A stretch of DNA of 64,000 nt, from the NCBI GenBank assembly GCA_000151295.1, contig GG745350.1:380464-444463 (forward strand). The letters are read 5' to 3'. This document shows positions 33,925-44,595 of this stretch, piece after piece; positions within the stretch are counted from its first letter, which is position 1, and the number at the start of each line of letters is the position of its first letter. The DNA is from Allomyces macrogynus ATCC 38327. Lineage: Eukaryota > Blastocladiomycota > Blastocladiomycetes > Blastocladiales > Blastocladiaceae. Position numbers and translations under genes: made by a program. A model generated the notes under the pieces. The model ran no database searches. It worked only from the letters and a program-made list of their open reading frames with translations, and was not told the origin of the DNA.

Positions 33925-34215
33925 TGCCGAAGTCGCGAGTCCCACTTTGGACCACTCTAATCCCAAATGCTGTCCCACTTTGGTCGATGCTTTTCCCAAA
34001 CGCTTGATGCTTTCCCCACTTTGGAGCACACGTTTCCCGAAATGTTTTGGACGTCCCACAATGATTTCGGTGGTCCCAAAATATGCCTTCTGGTCCCAGT
34101 TTGAATTTGGATTGTCCCATGTTTTCGAAATATCCCAGAACGGTTGAAACGTCCCACTTCGTCCTGAACGAGACCCGTGTTTTCCCACATGCTTGATGCT
34201 TTTCCCACTTTGAAC
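33925..34215 (+). repeat. Degenerate tandem array built on a tcccacttt-type core
   Basis: Roughly ten imperfect units, spaced about 20-35 bp, contain variants such as gtcccactttgga, tcccaaatgctg, tcccactttggtcgatg, tccccactttggagc, gtcccacaatg, ggtcccaaaatatg and gtcccagtttg. Two longer blocks (cgcttgatgctttccccacttt and tgcttgatgcttttcccacttt) lie about 200 bp apart, showing higher-order repetition. It lies between the two tandem membrane-protein copies. On the - strand the array is largely open in two frames, but the peptides are repetitive and resemble no known domain. Confidence 0.6.
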
Positions 34216-34327
34216 CTAAAAAGGATTATCATTAATTGCACATTCAATGCGATTTTCTTCTTCAACAGCATCAGCAGCGCATGCACCCCATCGATGAGGA
34301 TCATCAGCTGTCATTTGGCTACTCCAT

Positions 34328-34890
34328 CTAGAGCAATCCAGCTTCGCGTGCAAGAGCGCTCCCTTTGTCTCCCACTTCAAGCGACGCGGCACCTACAAAC
34401 TCGGGCCACTCAGCGCCAGGCGTGCCAAGCAGCATGGCGATGATTGTCGGGTCAATATTCGTCTCGAAAACGCAGCCAGGAGCCACCATGACCGGGTCTG
34501 CTGGCGCCAGAGTCTTGGCAAGCATATCAATCGTTGGCCGTAGTTTGCTGAAGCTCATAGCATCAATTTGCGGGGTTGTAGCCGCCGCCAGTGTCAGCGC
34601 ACATTCCTGCCACCGAGCCGCCCTCAGTGAAGGCAAACTTCCCCACTCGATTGTTTCGAGTACTTTTCCGCGGTGGCTAACCCTCAATTCGGCTCTCGAA
34701 AATCGTAATCTTCACGTCTCCAATTTGCTCCTCTACCGTTTCAGGCGCTGCAGTAGAGTCCTCACAAGCCTCTTTGCGTTGATCACGTCCGCGTCAGTTT
34801 GTTGGAGGTGTTCCACAAAAAAATCTGGAATGCGCAACGTTGTTTTGCTGGTTCCGTCCCCACATGATCGATCGCCTCCAGATCCGCCCT
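34328..34890 (-). pseudogene. Degenerate coding remnant, unrecognised
   Basis: The - strand frame 34687-34328 reads like real protein (AARWQECALTLAAATTPQID, then APGCVFETNIDPTIIAMLLG). A further natural-looking stretch upstream in the same frame (IPDFFVEHLQQTDADVINAK) is separated from it by two stops. It may be a remnant of an F-box/LRR-like protein, since the Leu/Pro pattern recalls the pieces at 54.3-56.8 kb, but there is no firm homology. The opposite + strand frame (34365-34907) has less natural composition. Confidence 0.3.
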
Positions 34891-34910
34891 CCTCACACCC
34901 TAGTTGACTG

Positions 34911-35129
34911 TATCGGTCTGCTCAAATAGCCTCACTTTATGAATCCAGGCCAACGACAAGAGGTGGCACAGTAACTTCATCAGCAACTCCCTGCACCATG
35001 ACTGGCACGACAGCAAGAGCAGGCTTCACGAAATGATATTTAATTGCGATCGTGCTCGCTAGTCTTTGGCTCACGTAGTTCCCTTGGTGTAAAGCGAAAA
35101 TTCAAATACATAAACTGAGAAACTGTCGC
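34911..35129. other. Spacer before the second duplication unit
   Basis: AT-richer DNA between the degenerate remnant and the duplicated segment. Nothing coding was recognised. Confidence 0.35.
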
Positions 35130-35481
35130 TGCCTGTACCTTTCACGGCTTTTCGACGTCAACATTGATATGGGATTTGACCAGGTTGATGCCCTGGTGCT
35201 GATTGTTCCAATCTGCCGCCACCCATGCACAAACACGCCAGGTGGATTTGCAGCGTGCGATCGGGCCGACTACTCGTTGTGTGCACTTTGTCCGCTTCGC
35301 GACAGGAACTGCCCCAACGAAGTTGGGGAATGTTCGAGAATGGCGTGTTAGGGGGCGCCAACTACGCTCCCGGGCGTGGTCTAACAGCGTGGTTCTTGGC
35401 TCAAGCCGCCAAGCGTGCGCAGGTCCCTTGCTGTACAGCATCACTACCCCGCACGAGTCTTGTGGTTCCTGTCAGTCCGCC

Positions 35482-35489
35482 TATAAATA
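35482..35489 (+). promoter_or_regulatory. TATA box of tandem copy 2
   Basis: TATAAATA, 79 bp before the ATG at 35561, followed by ctcgctcctcctcaagacgtg, matching the block after the TATA box of copy 1. Confidence 0.65.
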
Positions 35490-35560
35490 CGCGTTCCCTC
35501 GCTCCTCCTCAAGACGTGAATCTTGTCCACCTGCTCTGCAACCCGGCGTTCCATCACACC

Positions 35561-36109
35561 ATGTCGTATTCTATCCCAAGCAACGCCAAGCTTACCACCG
35601 ACGCGGCCTTTGGCGCTCCGCATCCGCACTCCCACACGGCGCGCATTCGTCGTGTGATCATCGGCGCGATTCTCCTGGTCTCGATGGCGATCCAAGTTGT
35701 GCTGCTCGTGTACCAGCTCGCGGTGCATCCGCTCGCCGATTATTCCGGCAGGCGTGACATGAGTCTAGCCGTATTTGTCCTAAAACGGCTCACCCCGCTG
35801 CTCGTTGTCGGCTCGAGCGCCGGCTACGTCGTGTTTGGCATTGCGCTCATTGTGTTTCAAGTCGGCTTTCTCTACATGATACATCGCAGCACCGAGTCAC
35901 TTTATCGCAAGTGGGCCGGCTCGTTCGTTTGCGTCATGGTGCTTCTCAAGATCTCCGACCTCGTGCACGACAAGACCCCAGACGGGGTTGGCATGGGTGT
36001 CGCCATCGTCCTGGGAGCTGCTGCCGGTGGGGTGTGTGGTGCAGTCGGAGGTTTGTTGTGGAATTATGACCGGGCTTTGAAGGCCGAGCGTCAAGGTGCG
36101 AGCGTGTGA
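35561..36109 (+). CDS. Small four-helix membrane protein, tandem paralogue 2
   Basis: 182 residues, single exon, starting MSYSIPSNAK. It is collinear with the copy at 32897 throughout, apart from a one-residue shorter N-terminal region. Hydrophobic segments lie near residues 32-54 (IIGAILLVSMAIQVVLLVYQ), 85-107, 114-130 and 145-167. Shared motifs are LAVHPLADYSGRRDMS, VLKRLTPLLVVGSS, FQVGFLYM and GGLLWNYDRALKAE. Differences are mostly conservative inside helices, which suggests both copies are under selection. The family is unknown. The frame is open upstream to 35225, but the conserved promoter and ATG context favour 35561. Confidence 0.75.
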   Translation: MSYSIPSNAKLTTDAAFGAPHPHSHTARIRRVIIGAILLVSMAIQVVLLVYQLAVHPLADYSGRRDMSLAVFVLKRLTPLLVVGSSAGYVVFGIALIVFQVGFLYMIHRSTESLYRKWAGSFVCVMVLLKISDLVHDKTPDGVGMGVAIVLGAAAGGVCGAVGGLLWNYDRALKAERQGASV

Positions 36110-36130
36110 GATCATGTAATACACGGATAT

Positions 36131-38690
36131 TTCTGAATTGAGCATTCATTTTGCCAGCCGGAGGTGTATCTGGCCATGTTTTTTGGCCGTCATGTGTTTT
36201 GATGACTGTGATTCCATCAAGTTGCCCCCAACCCTGCTTCACTCTCCACGATCACATGCACGGGGCATGATTGCAGAGGCTGATGACGCGCGCGCAGCCC
36301 TCCAGATCGCTCTGGTCAGGCCTATGGACAGCGAGTGAGCGGTGCAGAGAGGACTGGTGGGGCTGCCACGCATCTTCTCTACTGTGGCTGCGTGGGCACT
36401 TGGGACAGGTGAGCGAGCTGGCGTGGCGTTGGCCGCCCTGTGTTAGTTTCGGTTATTCAGGTCTTGTTACCACCCGCACAAGTCGGTCGTGCATGATCAA
36501 ACTGGCAGTTCTCCACGCTCATCATCTTGACCAGCTCTGCAGCGGAGCATTCCCGATCGTCACATTTTGTGGCTGTGGGTCGCAAGTGCTGCCTTGATTT
36601 GATATCGCAGTTTTTGTCACATTCCTGTCCCGCTCGCCCACGACTCTCGCATCAAAACATAACTTTGACAATGTGCTGGCAATGGCCAGCATAACTTCAA
36701 TTTCATTTTTCACTTCATTCCGTCATTCCGTTTTCAACAGAAGAAAGTAAGATGACTGTTTGCCCACATTCGGACAATCCATATTTGTCATCAAACTTCT
36801 CCAGCAATGGCCAATGGAACCACGACCAATCCAACATCATGCTCAAGAGCGCCATTGCCCCCCCCCCCCCCCACACACACACACATCTTGTGACGTGGTG
36901 TATGCAAACTCCTCCCGCACAGCGTCAAACATCCCAGGCTATACTTTCAAGACGTTTGGCCATCATTGGAGTATCAGTATGTGGGGCTGTCGATAATCAC
37001 AGCCGCCACGTCGTGGTTGTGAATGCACAATGTGGCCATGGCTGCTGTCACTGCAGCTCAGTCCTGTGGCTCCATCTAAAATGGGAATATGGTGCGCAGA
37101 TGAACGAGGTTATTCAGGACAGCGAGCGGGCCGTCCGGGTGCTTGCCCGACATGATGTGATGCAATTCTGCTTGAAGTATTGTGTCATCTGACGCTTGAT
37201 GCAGAGTCATGGACTGCCATGGCGTTAATGTTGCCAAAAGCAACACACGTCGTTGTGTGCATGGCGAAATGCGGTTATTGCAAGAGCCACACGCGATTGG
37301 GGACGCGACCTAATCAAAATCACTCGCCACTTGCTCATGAGCAAGCACTGAGGTCATAGATGGGCGGCTGTGTTGGTGCTGTGGTTAACCTGCACAAGAA
37401 CGAATGTGACGGCGACCGTGACGTGGGACTCGCCCTTTGCAGACATCGCAACGGAAGCAACAATAATCTTCCCCAAACTTTCATGTGACACTGTACCAGT
37501 GGCACTGCACCAAGAACCTTGAGCAGGTCCTTCTGCATTGGCTCCTGCTGCAAAATCCTAAACGACATCAGTTCACAGAGTCGCGCCAAGACGTGCTGAC
37601 AGGGACCGGAATAGAAGCAAAGTGTCGTGGCAGAAACAGCAGTGATTGTGTGGGGAGCGCCTCCCAGGCACCTCAGCAGGTACGGTCCAGCACTGTGCCG
37701 ATTTGGTCATAGGGGTGGGTTTGGGGTGGACAAGTTTGCCATAATTGGTGCAGATCCGCCTGTGGCGTGATTTGGTGCAAAGGGATTGGTATTTAGCGTC
37801 AGGAGATCAGCGCAATGTGAGAGGGGTCAGCACAAGCCTCTTAGATGGGCCCTGCATGGATTTCCACAATGCACAACAGTTGCACCACCATTCCAAGCGA
37901 GCAGCCAAAGCGACATTGGACACACGTTGGCGGTCCCAGCCGCCATAGACTTGCAACTGAATGGAATACTTCCATAATCCCATTTGCCCAAACAAGATTG
38001 CGCTTTTCTCATCACATGTGTGATAGTAGTCAGCCTGTCAAAATTAGAGCCAGGATGCGATGATGCAGTACAAACCAACGAAAAGAAACAGATGAACAAC
38101 TATGGGGACACTCGACATTATTGAGCCAGGGCCGCAGGTGACGGCGTGAAAGTTTAAGCAATCAGCTCATTTCCAGTTCAACATTGGGTTGTGAAACTGG
38201 GAAGGCCTGCACTGCGCTGACATCTTCTATCCCGTTGCGGCACTCATTCGTGGTCTTGACGTTGTTTGCAGCCGCGACATATCCACAATTGGCCACAACG
38301 ACTCTTCTGGTCGTCACATCTTCGTTGACGAGGTTGACCGTTAGGTGCAGCGGAGTGTTTGGCTTCATTAGATGACTGAGCCATGCTTCGTTAGCGTGAC
38401 GCACGTGATAATTGCGTGATTGAACAACAGCCTGGGTCGCTCACCTTTCGCTCGCAGCTTCATCGTTCTGCATCCGCACCACCGGCCGACTTTCGTTGGA
38501 GCTGCTCTCCAGCACGACGCGACTGTCGACAACTGCCGCTGCTGCCTCGACAGCCGTCACGGCTGGCCACCCGGGTGCTCAATACACCGGCAACCAGCTG
38601 CAAGACCACCGGCCCTGCCGTTCGACCCTTCCAACCCGGCCTGATCCGCGACCGAAAACCACCAATCCGGACGCACGACCACGCTCAGCA
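36131..38690. other. 2.6 kb without a recognisable gene
   Basis: Lower GC than the flanks, with only short random-looking open frames. It contains a 15-base poly-C tract running into an (AC)7 repeat (36858-36885). No transposon termini, RNA gene or conserved motif was seen. The last 300 bp, upstream of 38691, may be promoter and 5' leader of the next gene. Confidence 0.5.
36858..36885. repeat. Poly-C / (AC)n microsatellite
   Basis: Fifteen consecutive C, then alternating AC for about 14 bases. Likely length-unstable. Confidence 0.8.
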
Positions 38691-39801
38691 ATGGCAGCCA
38701 TGATTTCGAACAGCACCGACCCAGGAGGACCTGCGCTCGCTGGTGTGTGTCCATGAACGACCGGCTCGCCGCTGGCCAACGATCACGGCCTGGCGACCCG
38801 AACCCATGCTCGTCCAACCTGTGATCCTGACATCAGCACCACCACGACCTCGCCCACGACGACACGAAATGGATAGATTGCTACACGCTCACATCATGCT
38901 TCTCGTGCTTGCGTGATGAACGGTGCGGGTGGTGTGCCGACGTACGTTTTCCCTCAGCGCCATGATAGTGGTGGAGGAACAGCGCCCCCTTTCCACACGC
39001 AACGTCCATCCGGGCTGACCTGGCTGGCTTCCATTTCGACCAGGACAATTTGTGCATCTTTGGCGACGCCTGGGGACCTACGGGCGCGCTCGAGTGCTCG
39101 GAAAAGTGGAACTACATGTCGGGCCAGTGCTACCGTATGCCCGCCGTGCTCGTCCTTGTCGTGGTCCCGTTCTCCCACGCTGACCGCGCTCCGCCCTGCA
39201 TCTAGTCTCGCAAGCGCAACTCTTTGCGACCATCTTCGTGTCCTTCCTGCTGCTGGTCCTCTCCATTGCCGCGTGCGGGTTCTACACCTTCTACCGACTC
39301 AAACGGCAACGGCTCGTTGCGCGCGAATACGTGCGCATCTTCTCCGAATACAACGCGCTGCACCGCGCGTCCGTCACGGCACCGTCCCCGCCGACCGCAT
39401 GGCACAATGACCTCCTCCCGCCGTCACCCACCACCCCGCGCGCGGCCGCCAATCTGACCCGGTCGTCGACGGCGGCGCTGCTGTCACCGCCCGCGATCGG
39501 GCGGTCGTATTACGGGACCTATGACCACGACCCGGACGTGGACCCGTGGCAGGAGTCGCGCGCGCCGTTGGTCGCGAGGGATAGTGCCGTGCTTGTGGAT
39601 ACGGCCGGTGCGGCGAGGGTGTATGGTGGAGCAGGGCTCGTGCGGTCGTCGCCTGGACGGACGAGGTCGCCGAGGCCCCCGCCGAGTCCGGCGCCGGGCG
39701 TGGATGCGGGGTTGGCGTGGGCGGATCGCCGCGAGGCGCTGTTGAGCCAGTATCGGCGTGCAGACCCGGCGCCGGCACCGCCACCGGCAATGGGAGAGTG
39801 A
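38691..39801 (+). CDS. Single-pass membrane protein with a small Cys-rich ectodomain
   Basis: Not a recognised family. The likely start is MAAMISNSTDPGG (ATG at 38691). At least two introns lead through Cys-rich exons (KWIDCYTLTSCFSCL, then DNLCIFGDAWGPTGALECSE and KWNYMSGQCY) to the membrane exon. The intron at 39135-39205 is clear (ACC|gtatg...ctag) and joins GQCY to LSQAQLFATIFVSFLLLVLS. One helix (ATIFVSFLLLVLSIAACGFY) is followed by a basic anchor (RLKRQRLVAREY) and a Pro/Ser/Arg-rich cytosolic tail of about 160 residues. The stop is at 39799-39801. No classical signal peptide is visible, so topology may be set by the helix itself. The middle intron boundary (about 38900-38990) is uncertain. 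Confidence 0.6.
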
Positions 39802-40150
39802 TGCGCAGGTCCGCGAATCGCTCAAGGAATGTGGAGATCTTCTTTTGCAAGTTGAAACCTGTTTTGTGCAAATATACAACCATAGCTCCCTCTCTCTCTC
39901 TCTCTCTCTGTCTTGGCAGCTCCTCGGAGTCCTCAGCGGACGTTCGTGATATAAAGGTGGAGATGGTGGTGGAGCTGGTCGCGGGCATCCATGTATCCAA
40001 CGCAAGCAGGTCGTGATGTCCGCGCTGATTCCACGGCACGGCTGGTCACCGCGAGTGACTCTGACTCCTGACCGAAACCCCTCAAGACGACAACACAATA
40101 CTCGACAGCAACCCGTCCAGACGCTCGCACTCCACATCTCGCTATATTCC
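39802..40150. other. Convergent spacer with a (CT)n microsatellite
   Basis: Lies between two 3' ends. It contains (CT)10 at about 39890-39909. Nothing coding was recognised. Confidence 0.5.
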
Positions 40151-42088
40151 CTACTTGAACCCCCTCCCCGCGCGGGTACACCGCGGACACACCCACCGAT
40201 CCCCATCCTGCAACACGCCCAACGCGACCCCAACACACTTCCCGTGAAACCAGACATGGCACGCGTCACAGGCCACCATAAACCCGCCATCGTCGTTGCG
40301 TGCATGGTCGCACATGCACCGAATCTCGTCGGCTGTGCGCTTTCCCACCATGTTCGTCGGCAGCCGCGGGGACGACCGCGAGCGACGGGAACAGCGGGTT
40401 CAGGTCGGTCGAGTGTGCGGGCGCAAAAGAGCGCGTCGTTTGCGGTCGCGAGAACGACGGCGCGTCGGTGTAAGGGTTTGAGGATGGCGGTGCCCCCGGC
40501 AATCGCGGGAGTCGGCGCGGTGCGTGGGCCGACGAGCGGCGCGGGGGATGACGCGGAAGGAGTAGGTGGTGGCGGCGCGGCCGCAGCCGCGGCCGACTCG
40601 GTCCCGTTCTCCGTCGCTGGAGGTGCAGACTCCCCTGCTCCAGGCGTCGGCGCTTCCGGCGCTACCGTCTCCGCATTTGCGCGATCCGCCGCGCGCATCG
40701 CGCGCTGCAACGCCGCCGCCTGCCCGCTCCCCTTCCCCTGTCTCTTCCTCAAATACGCCGACGGTTTCGGGTTCGGCCTCGGTGCCGGCGCCGACGTAGT
40801 GGCCAGTGCGGCCATCGACCCGGTTTTAGGATTCGGGACGCGGATCGGTTTACTGTGCAAGGCCAGAATCGCGGTGCGGTCAAGGTGTTGCAGGGCGGGA
40901 GTCGTATCGGCGGTTGCGGTCGCGGGCGTGCCGGGTGTCCAGACGGCGATTTTTTTGCGTTTTGGCGATGCGGTGGGTGGTGGCGGTTGGGATGCGGCGG
41001 GTGGTGGCGGGAGCGCGGATGCAGGGAAGGGCAGATGGAAGTCGTCGTGCCGCACGGCGTCGGCGGCGGGGAAGGGTGGCAGGTGGGTCGGGATGTGCGC
41101 GGGGAAGTGCGCGGCGTCGTAGTGCGCGGTCGGGACCAACGGCAACGGTAGTGGCGGTGGTGGTGCGAGTGATGGCGAAGTCGGCGCGAGCGGCGGAGAT
41201 CTTACTGGCGGCTCGGGGTCGGTGGCCGCAGCGGCAGGAACGGGGCCGTCCACAGCCATGGGCTCGTCGGCGGTTTCAGCGGCAACGGCGGCAATGCGCG
41301 TCTCGGGTTCGGTGTCGGGTTCAGGTGCCGGCGCGGGGGTCGGGTCCACGACCAGCACGGCGTCAAGTGACGGGCGCGACTGGAAGTAGTCGCGCAACAG
41401 GTTGTGCGAAACGTGCAGCGGGAACCCCGTCGCCTGCACTACATATGACCCCATCACAATCCATCAGCACACCAGTCGCTCGGAAACAACACGTCGCGAA
41501 AAGCCGCCTACCTCTTGCCACTTCACGCTCTTCCACATCCTTTCCCCTCCCCTGAGCCACGGCCGCGCCAACGGGAACCGGCAACCTCGGCACCTTCTCC
41601 AACCTCAAATCCACGTCCAAATTCGCCAAAGGCTTCGTCCACCCGGCATGCACAAACTCGTGCAACGCCGTCGCATCCTCGCCGAGCGCGTGTAGCGCAA
41701 CCACCGTATCGAGCAATTGCACATGCGACCTCCCAGACAGTTCGGCGACGGCGGCCGCGCGCGATCCGGCAGCGGCCAGGTACCGCTCGAGCACGTCGAC
41801 GAGCACGTGCACGGTCGCTTGCGAAAAGGACGTGAACCCACATTGTGTGAGCAAGTGTGCCACGACTTGCGCGAGCATGGCCGCGGGGAACGGGTGCGCC
41901 ATGGGGAGTCGATTGCCGGCCGCGGGTTGCTGGAGTCGGAACGCGTGGTGGGGGACGGGCGATCGAGCGCGGAGCGGGGCGGCGCGGGCGTGGTCTTGCT
42001 GGTCGTTGTCGAGTGCAGCGAGTGCGGGGCTCGTGTTGCGCGCGTGTCGGCCGGGCTTCGTGGTCGTTGATGGTTCCCTCGCCGCCAT
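40151..42088 (-). CDS. TAF3-like protein: BTP histone fold plus PHD finger
   Basis: TAF3 is a TFIID subunit whose histone fold pairs with TAF10 and whose PHD finger, in animals, reads H3K4me3. The start at 42088 gives MAAREPSTTTKPG; an ATG at 42139 is also possible. Residues about 65-146 form a Bromo_TP-type histone fold (AMLAQVVAHLLTQCGFTSF, then ATVHVLVDVLERYLAAAGSR). An intron joins EREVAR to VQATGFPLHVSHNLLRDYF. A long Pro/Ala-rich linker contains HIPTHLPPFPAADA, reminiscent of the TAF8 C-terminal motif, and a basic KRKKIAVW. A 44-nt intron then leads to the PHD finger (EIRCMCDHARNDDGGFMVAC, DACHVWFHGKC, WVCPRCTR), ending at 40151. TAF8 is the alternative, but the PHD finger favours TAF3. 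Yeast Taf3 lacks this PHD. Confidence 0.75.
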
Positions 42089-42567
42089 GGTCGACAACGA
42101 CGGCGGCCAGCCGGGACGGCGCAGTGACCAATCACGCATGCGCGATGGACGTGGCAGGGCACTGGGAGACGCGCCCGAGACGCGTTCGCCAACGCTCCCA
42201 CCAGCTGCAGTCGGCCAAGTCCTCCATGTCGCCAGCCAAGTCCAGCCAAGTCAACCGCGATGCGAGCCGCGGGTACACAAAGAAAAACGGGCAAAAAAAC
42301 GGTGTATCATTTCAATTTCAACTGGCCACGCAGAGCAGAAGCAGTCGTCTTCGTCGGCGCACCGCCCCCGACGTTGGCAGCGGCGGCCGCGCGCGACGCG
42401 ATCCAAGATAATAACAGCACGGGAAACGCAGCAAATCACCGTCCCCTCCCTCTTCCTCCCTCATACTCCCTCCCCTCCTCCCATCGGGTCCCTCTCACAC
42501 CCAAGAGGCCGAACGGCGCCGGCGACCTAGTGGCTTCGGTTGGGCCATCCCGCCGTGCGACGCGCAT
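42089..42567. other. Promoter region of the TAF3-like gene
   Basis: Lies between two leftward genes. It has a pyrimidine-rich tract at about 42440-42500. No coding content was recognised. Confidence 0.4.
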
Positions 42568-43877
42568 TTACTTTTCGCCCGGATACCGCTCGTAGTTTTG
42601 CGTATTCCGCTGCATAATCTCGGCCAACGGGCCGAGGAGCCGCGTGAACGCCTTCTTGCCGAGCGTCGCGCACTTGAGCTTACCCTTGGCCTTGATCGTC
42701 GCGACACGCGGCTTATCGGACAGCAGTGCGAGTTCGCCAAAGTAGTTGCCCTTGCGCAACGGGCGCATCTGGTGCTCGACGCCGTGCTCGTCCACCTTGA
42801 CGACCTCGGCATCACCCGCCTCGATCAAGTAGAAATTATCGCCAATATCACCCTGCTTGATAACCGTCTCGCCGTCCTCGAACGTGACCGACTCAAGCGC
42901 ATCGGCAATCTTGTGCCGCTCGTAGGGTTCCAGCGAACTGAGCAGCGGCACTTCCTCGAGAAACGCCTCGTACATACGCCGCTTGCGGGACGTATGGTCC
43001 ATGAGAATCCGGCGGAAGGTGACGCGGTCGAGCGCCCACAGCACCGCGTCCGAGGTTGCCGTGACCGTGGCGGCCCGCGGGGCATTGTACATGAGCGCCA
43101 ACTCGCCAAACGACCCACCTGGGCCGTAATCAAACACTTTAGCCTCGACGCCGTTGCGCGCGACATAGACGTCGAGCGTGCCCGTCTCGACGATGTAAAA
43201 GTAGTCGCCGACGCCACCCTGCCGAATCACGGCTTCACCCGCGGCCACCTTCTTCTCGGCCATCGCGTCCACGACGTCCGTGTACTGGTCCTCGTCGAGG
43301 TTGCGGAACAGGAAATTGGTCGCAATCGACGCCTGGATCCGCGCACGTTGCTCGGGGGTCTTGGGAATCAACACTTTTTCGGCGGGCGCGTCGTGCGCGG
43401 TCGGCGCCATGGACTCGGCGGACACGGACGTGCGGCGGCCGCGGTTGATCACGGGCGGCGGGATCACGGGCGCGTCCTCAAACTCGTCAGCGTCCTCGTC
43501 CTCGTCCTCGTCGAGATCGCTGCCAAAGTCGTCGTCGGTCGACGACGCGTAGGCCGGGTCGGAAACGCCCGAAGAGCTGGCGGCGTTGCCGGGTGCGCGG
43601 GCCGCGGTCACGGCAAGCTGCGACTTGGTGGCGTCGTCGGCTAATGTGGGGAAAGGGGGGGGGGGGGGGGATCAGTATCAACGCATTGCTCGACCATTTG
43701 GAAAGGTAGAAAAGTATTTCTACCATGGTCAACGAGCGTCCGCCGCTGCTGGGCCAGCAGTCGGTGAAAGTAATCGGCGCAGAACTGCACCACGTCGTCG
43801 GGCTGCCGGCGCAGCACCTCGCGCGCCAGCTCCTTGAGAATGGGCGGCAGCTCGGCCGGGATCGAGTAGTCGGACAT
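42568..43877 (-). CDS. BCY1: cAMP-dependent protein kinase regulatory subunit
   Basis: Holds PKA catalytic subunits inactive until cAMP binds. Exon 1 (start 43877) is a RIIa dimerisation/docking domain (MSDYSIPAELPPILKELARE, then VVQFCADYFHRLLAQQRR). An intron containing a 16-base poly-G/C tract joins LVDH to ADDATKSQLAV. A strongly acidic Asp/Glu stretch precedes the inhibitor site RRTSVSAE, whose Ser at P0 makes it the autophosphorylated type II form. Two cyclic-nucleotide domains follow with intact phosphate-binding cassettes, FGELALMYNAPRAATV and FGELALLSDKPRVATI. The protein ends at 42568. All key residues are present. It is head-to-head with GID8. Confidence 0.95.
43655..43670. repeat. 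16-base poly-G tract in a PKA-subunit intron
   Basis: Sixteen consecutive G on the + strand (C on the coding strand), within the only recognised intron of the PKA regulatory subunit gene. Likely length-variable and a sequencing hazard. Confidence 0.85.
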
Positions 43878-44595
43878 GGTGTTGGTTACGTGGATCCGTT
43901 CGTGGGCACGTCAGCGCGGGACGGGACTGACGGCAAACGGCGATCTGGCCGTCGTGTCGTCGTGTGGGGTCGAGCACGCGCGTGGAAGAGAATGCGGGTA
44001 GCGTCGCTGGCGGGGGCGGCAGGGAAGCACAGCAGCTGCGGCGGCGGTTACGCGGCGCGCGGGAGCGGGGGGGAAGACGTGCGCGATCGGGGCAAGCGCG
44101 GAGGGCCAGGTGGGGGGCGCGCGGAGAGGTAGCGAGGACGTGGGTGGCGAAGACCGTGCAACGGGTGGGGACACGATTGCGCGTGTATCTGTCGGGCCGG
44201 GCCGCGCGTCTCTGCAAGCGGCGTGGCTCTTGCTGCACGCCGTCGTGGTGGTGCCGAGCGGGGAAGGACCTGATGGTGCGGTTCATGGAGGAGGTGGCTG
44301 CAGCGACGCTCACGCGTGTCTCGAGGCGTGTTGGCAGGGCCTGGAACCGGGAGGCATGCGGCACGTGGAATGCGGCGCGGAAGGCTGTCAGGCACATCAT
44401 GCCCGACAGGGCCGTGTCGCGGCGGCAGCAACGCGACCCGGCTCGCTGCCATCGACGCTCACAAACGAGCAACCCCGCCGACAGCCCCGTCAGCGACCAC
44501 CGACACCACCATCCAGACCCGCACTCGCGGCAGCTCTACCAGCATCCTCAGTGGACGAGCGTTCCTGCCGAAATCGACCTCCATCCACCGCCATC
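43878..44595. promoter_or_regulatory. Divergent promoter shared by the PKA regulatory subunit and GID8
   Basis: 718 bp between two ATGs pointing outward. GC-rich without an obvious TATA box. Open frames across it are composition-driven and Arg-rich. No specific transcription-factor site is claimed. Confidence 0.5.

Larger units (their letters stand above)
35130..36130 (+). repeat. Tandem duplication unit, copy 2
   Basis: The partner of 32460-33469: same order of upstream blocks, TATA box, coding region and the identical 24-bp 3' tail. The two units are in direct orientation, with about 1.7 kb of unrelated or degenerate sequence between them. Confidence 0.75.

Noticed and set aside
34365..34907. 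A 180-codon + strand frame between the tandem paralogues
   Set aside because: The opposite strand reads more like protein, and this frame has an excess of Ser with no domain signal.
42598..43644. A 348-codon + strand open frame
   Set aside because: It is antisense to the cyclic-nucleotide-binding domains of the PKA regulatory subunit.
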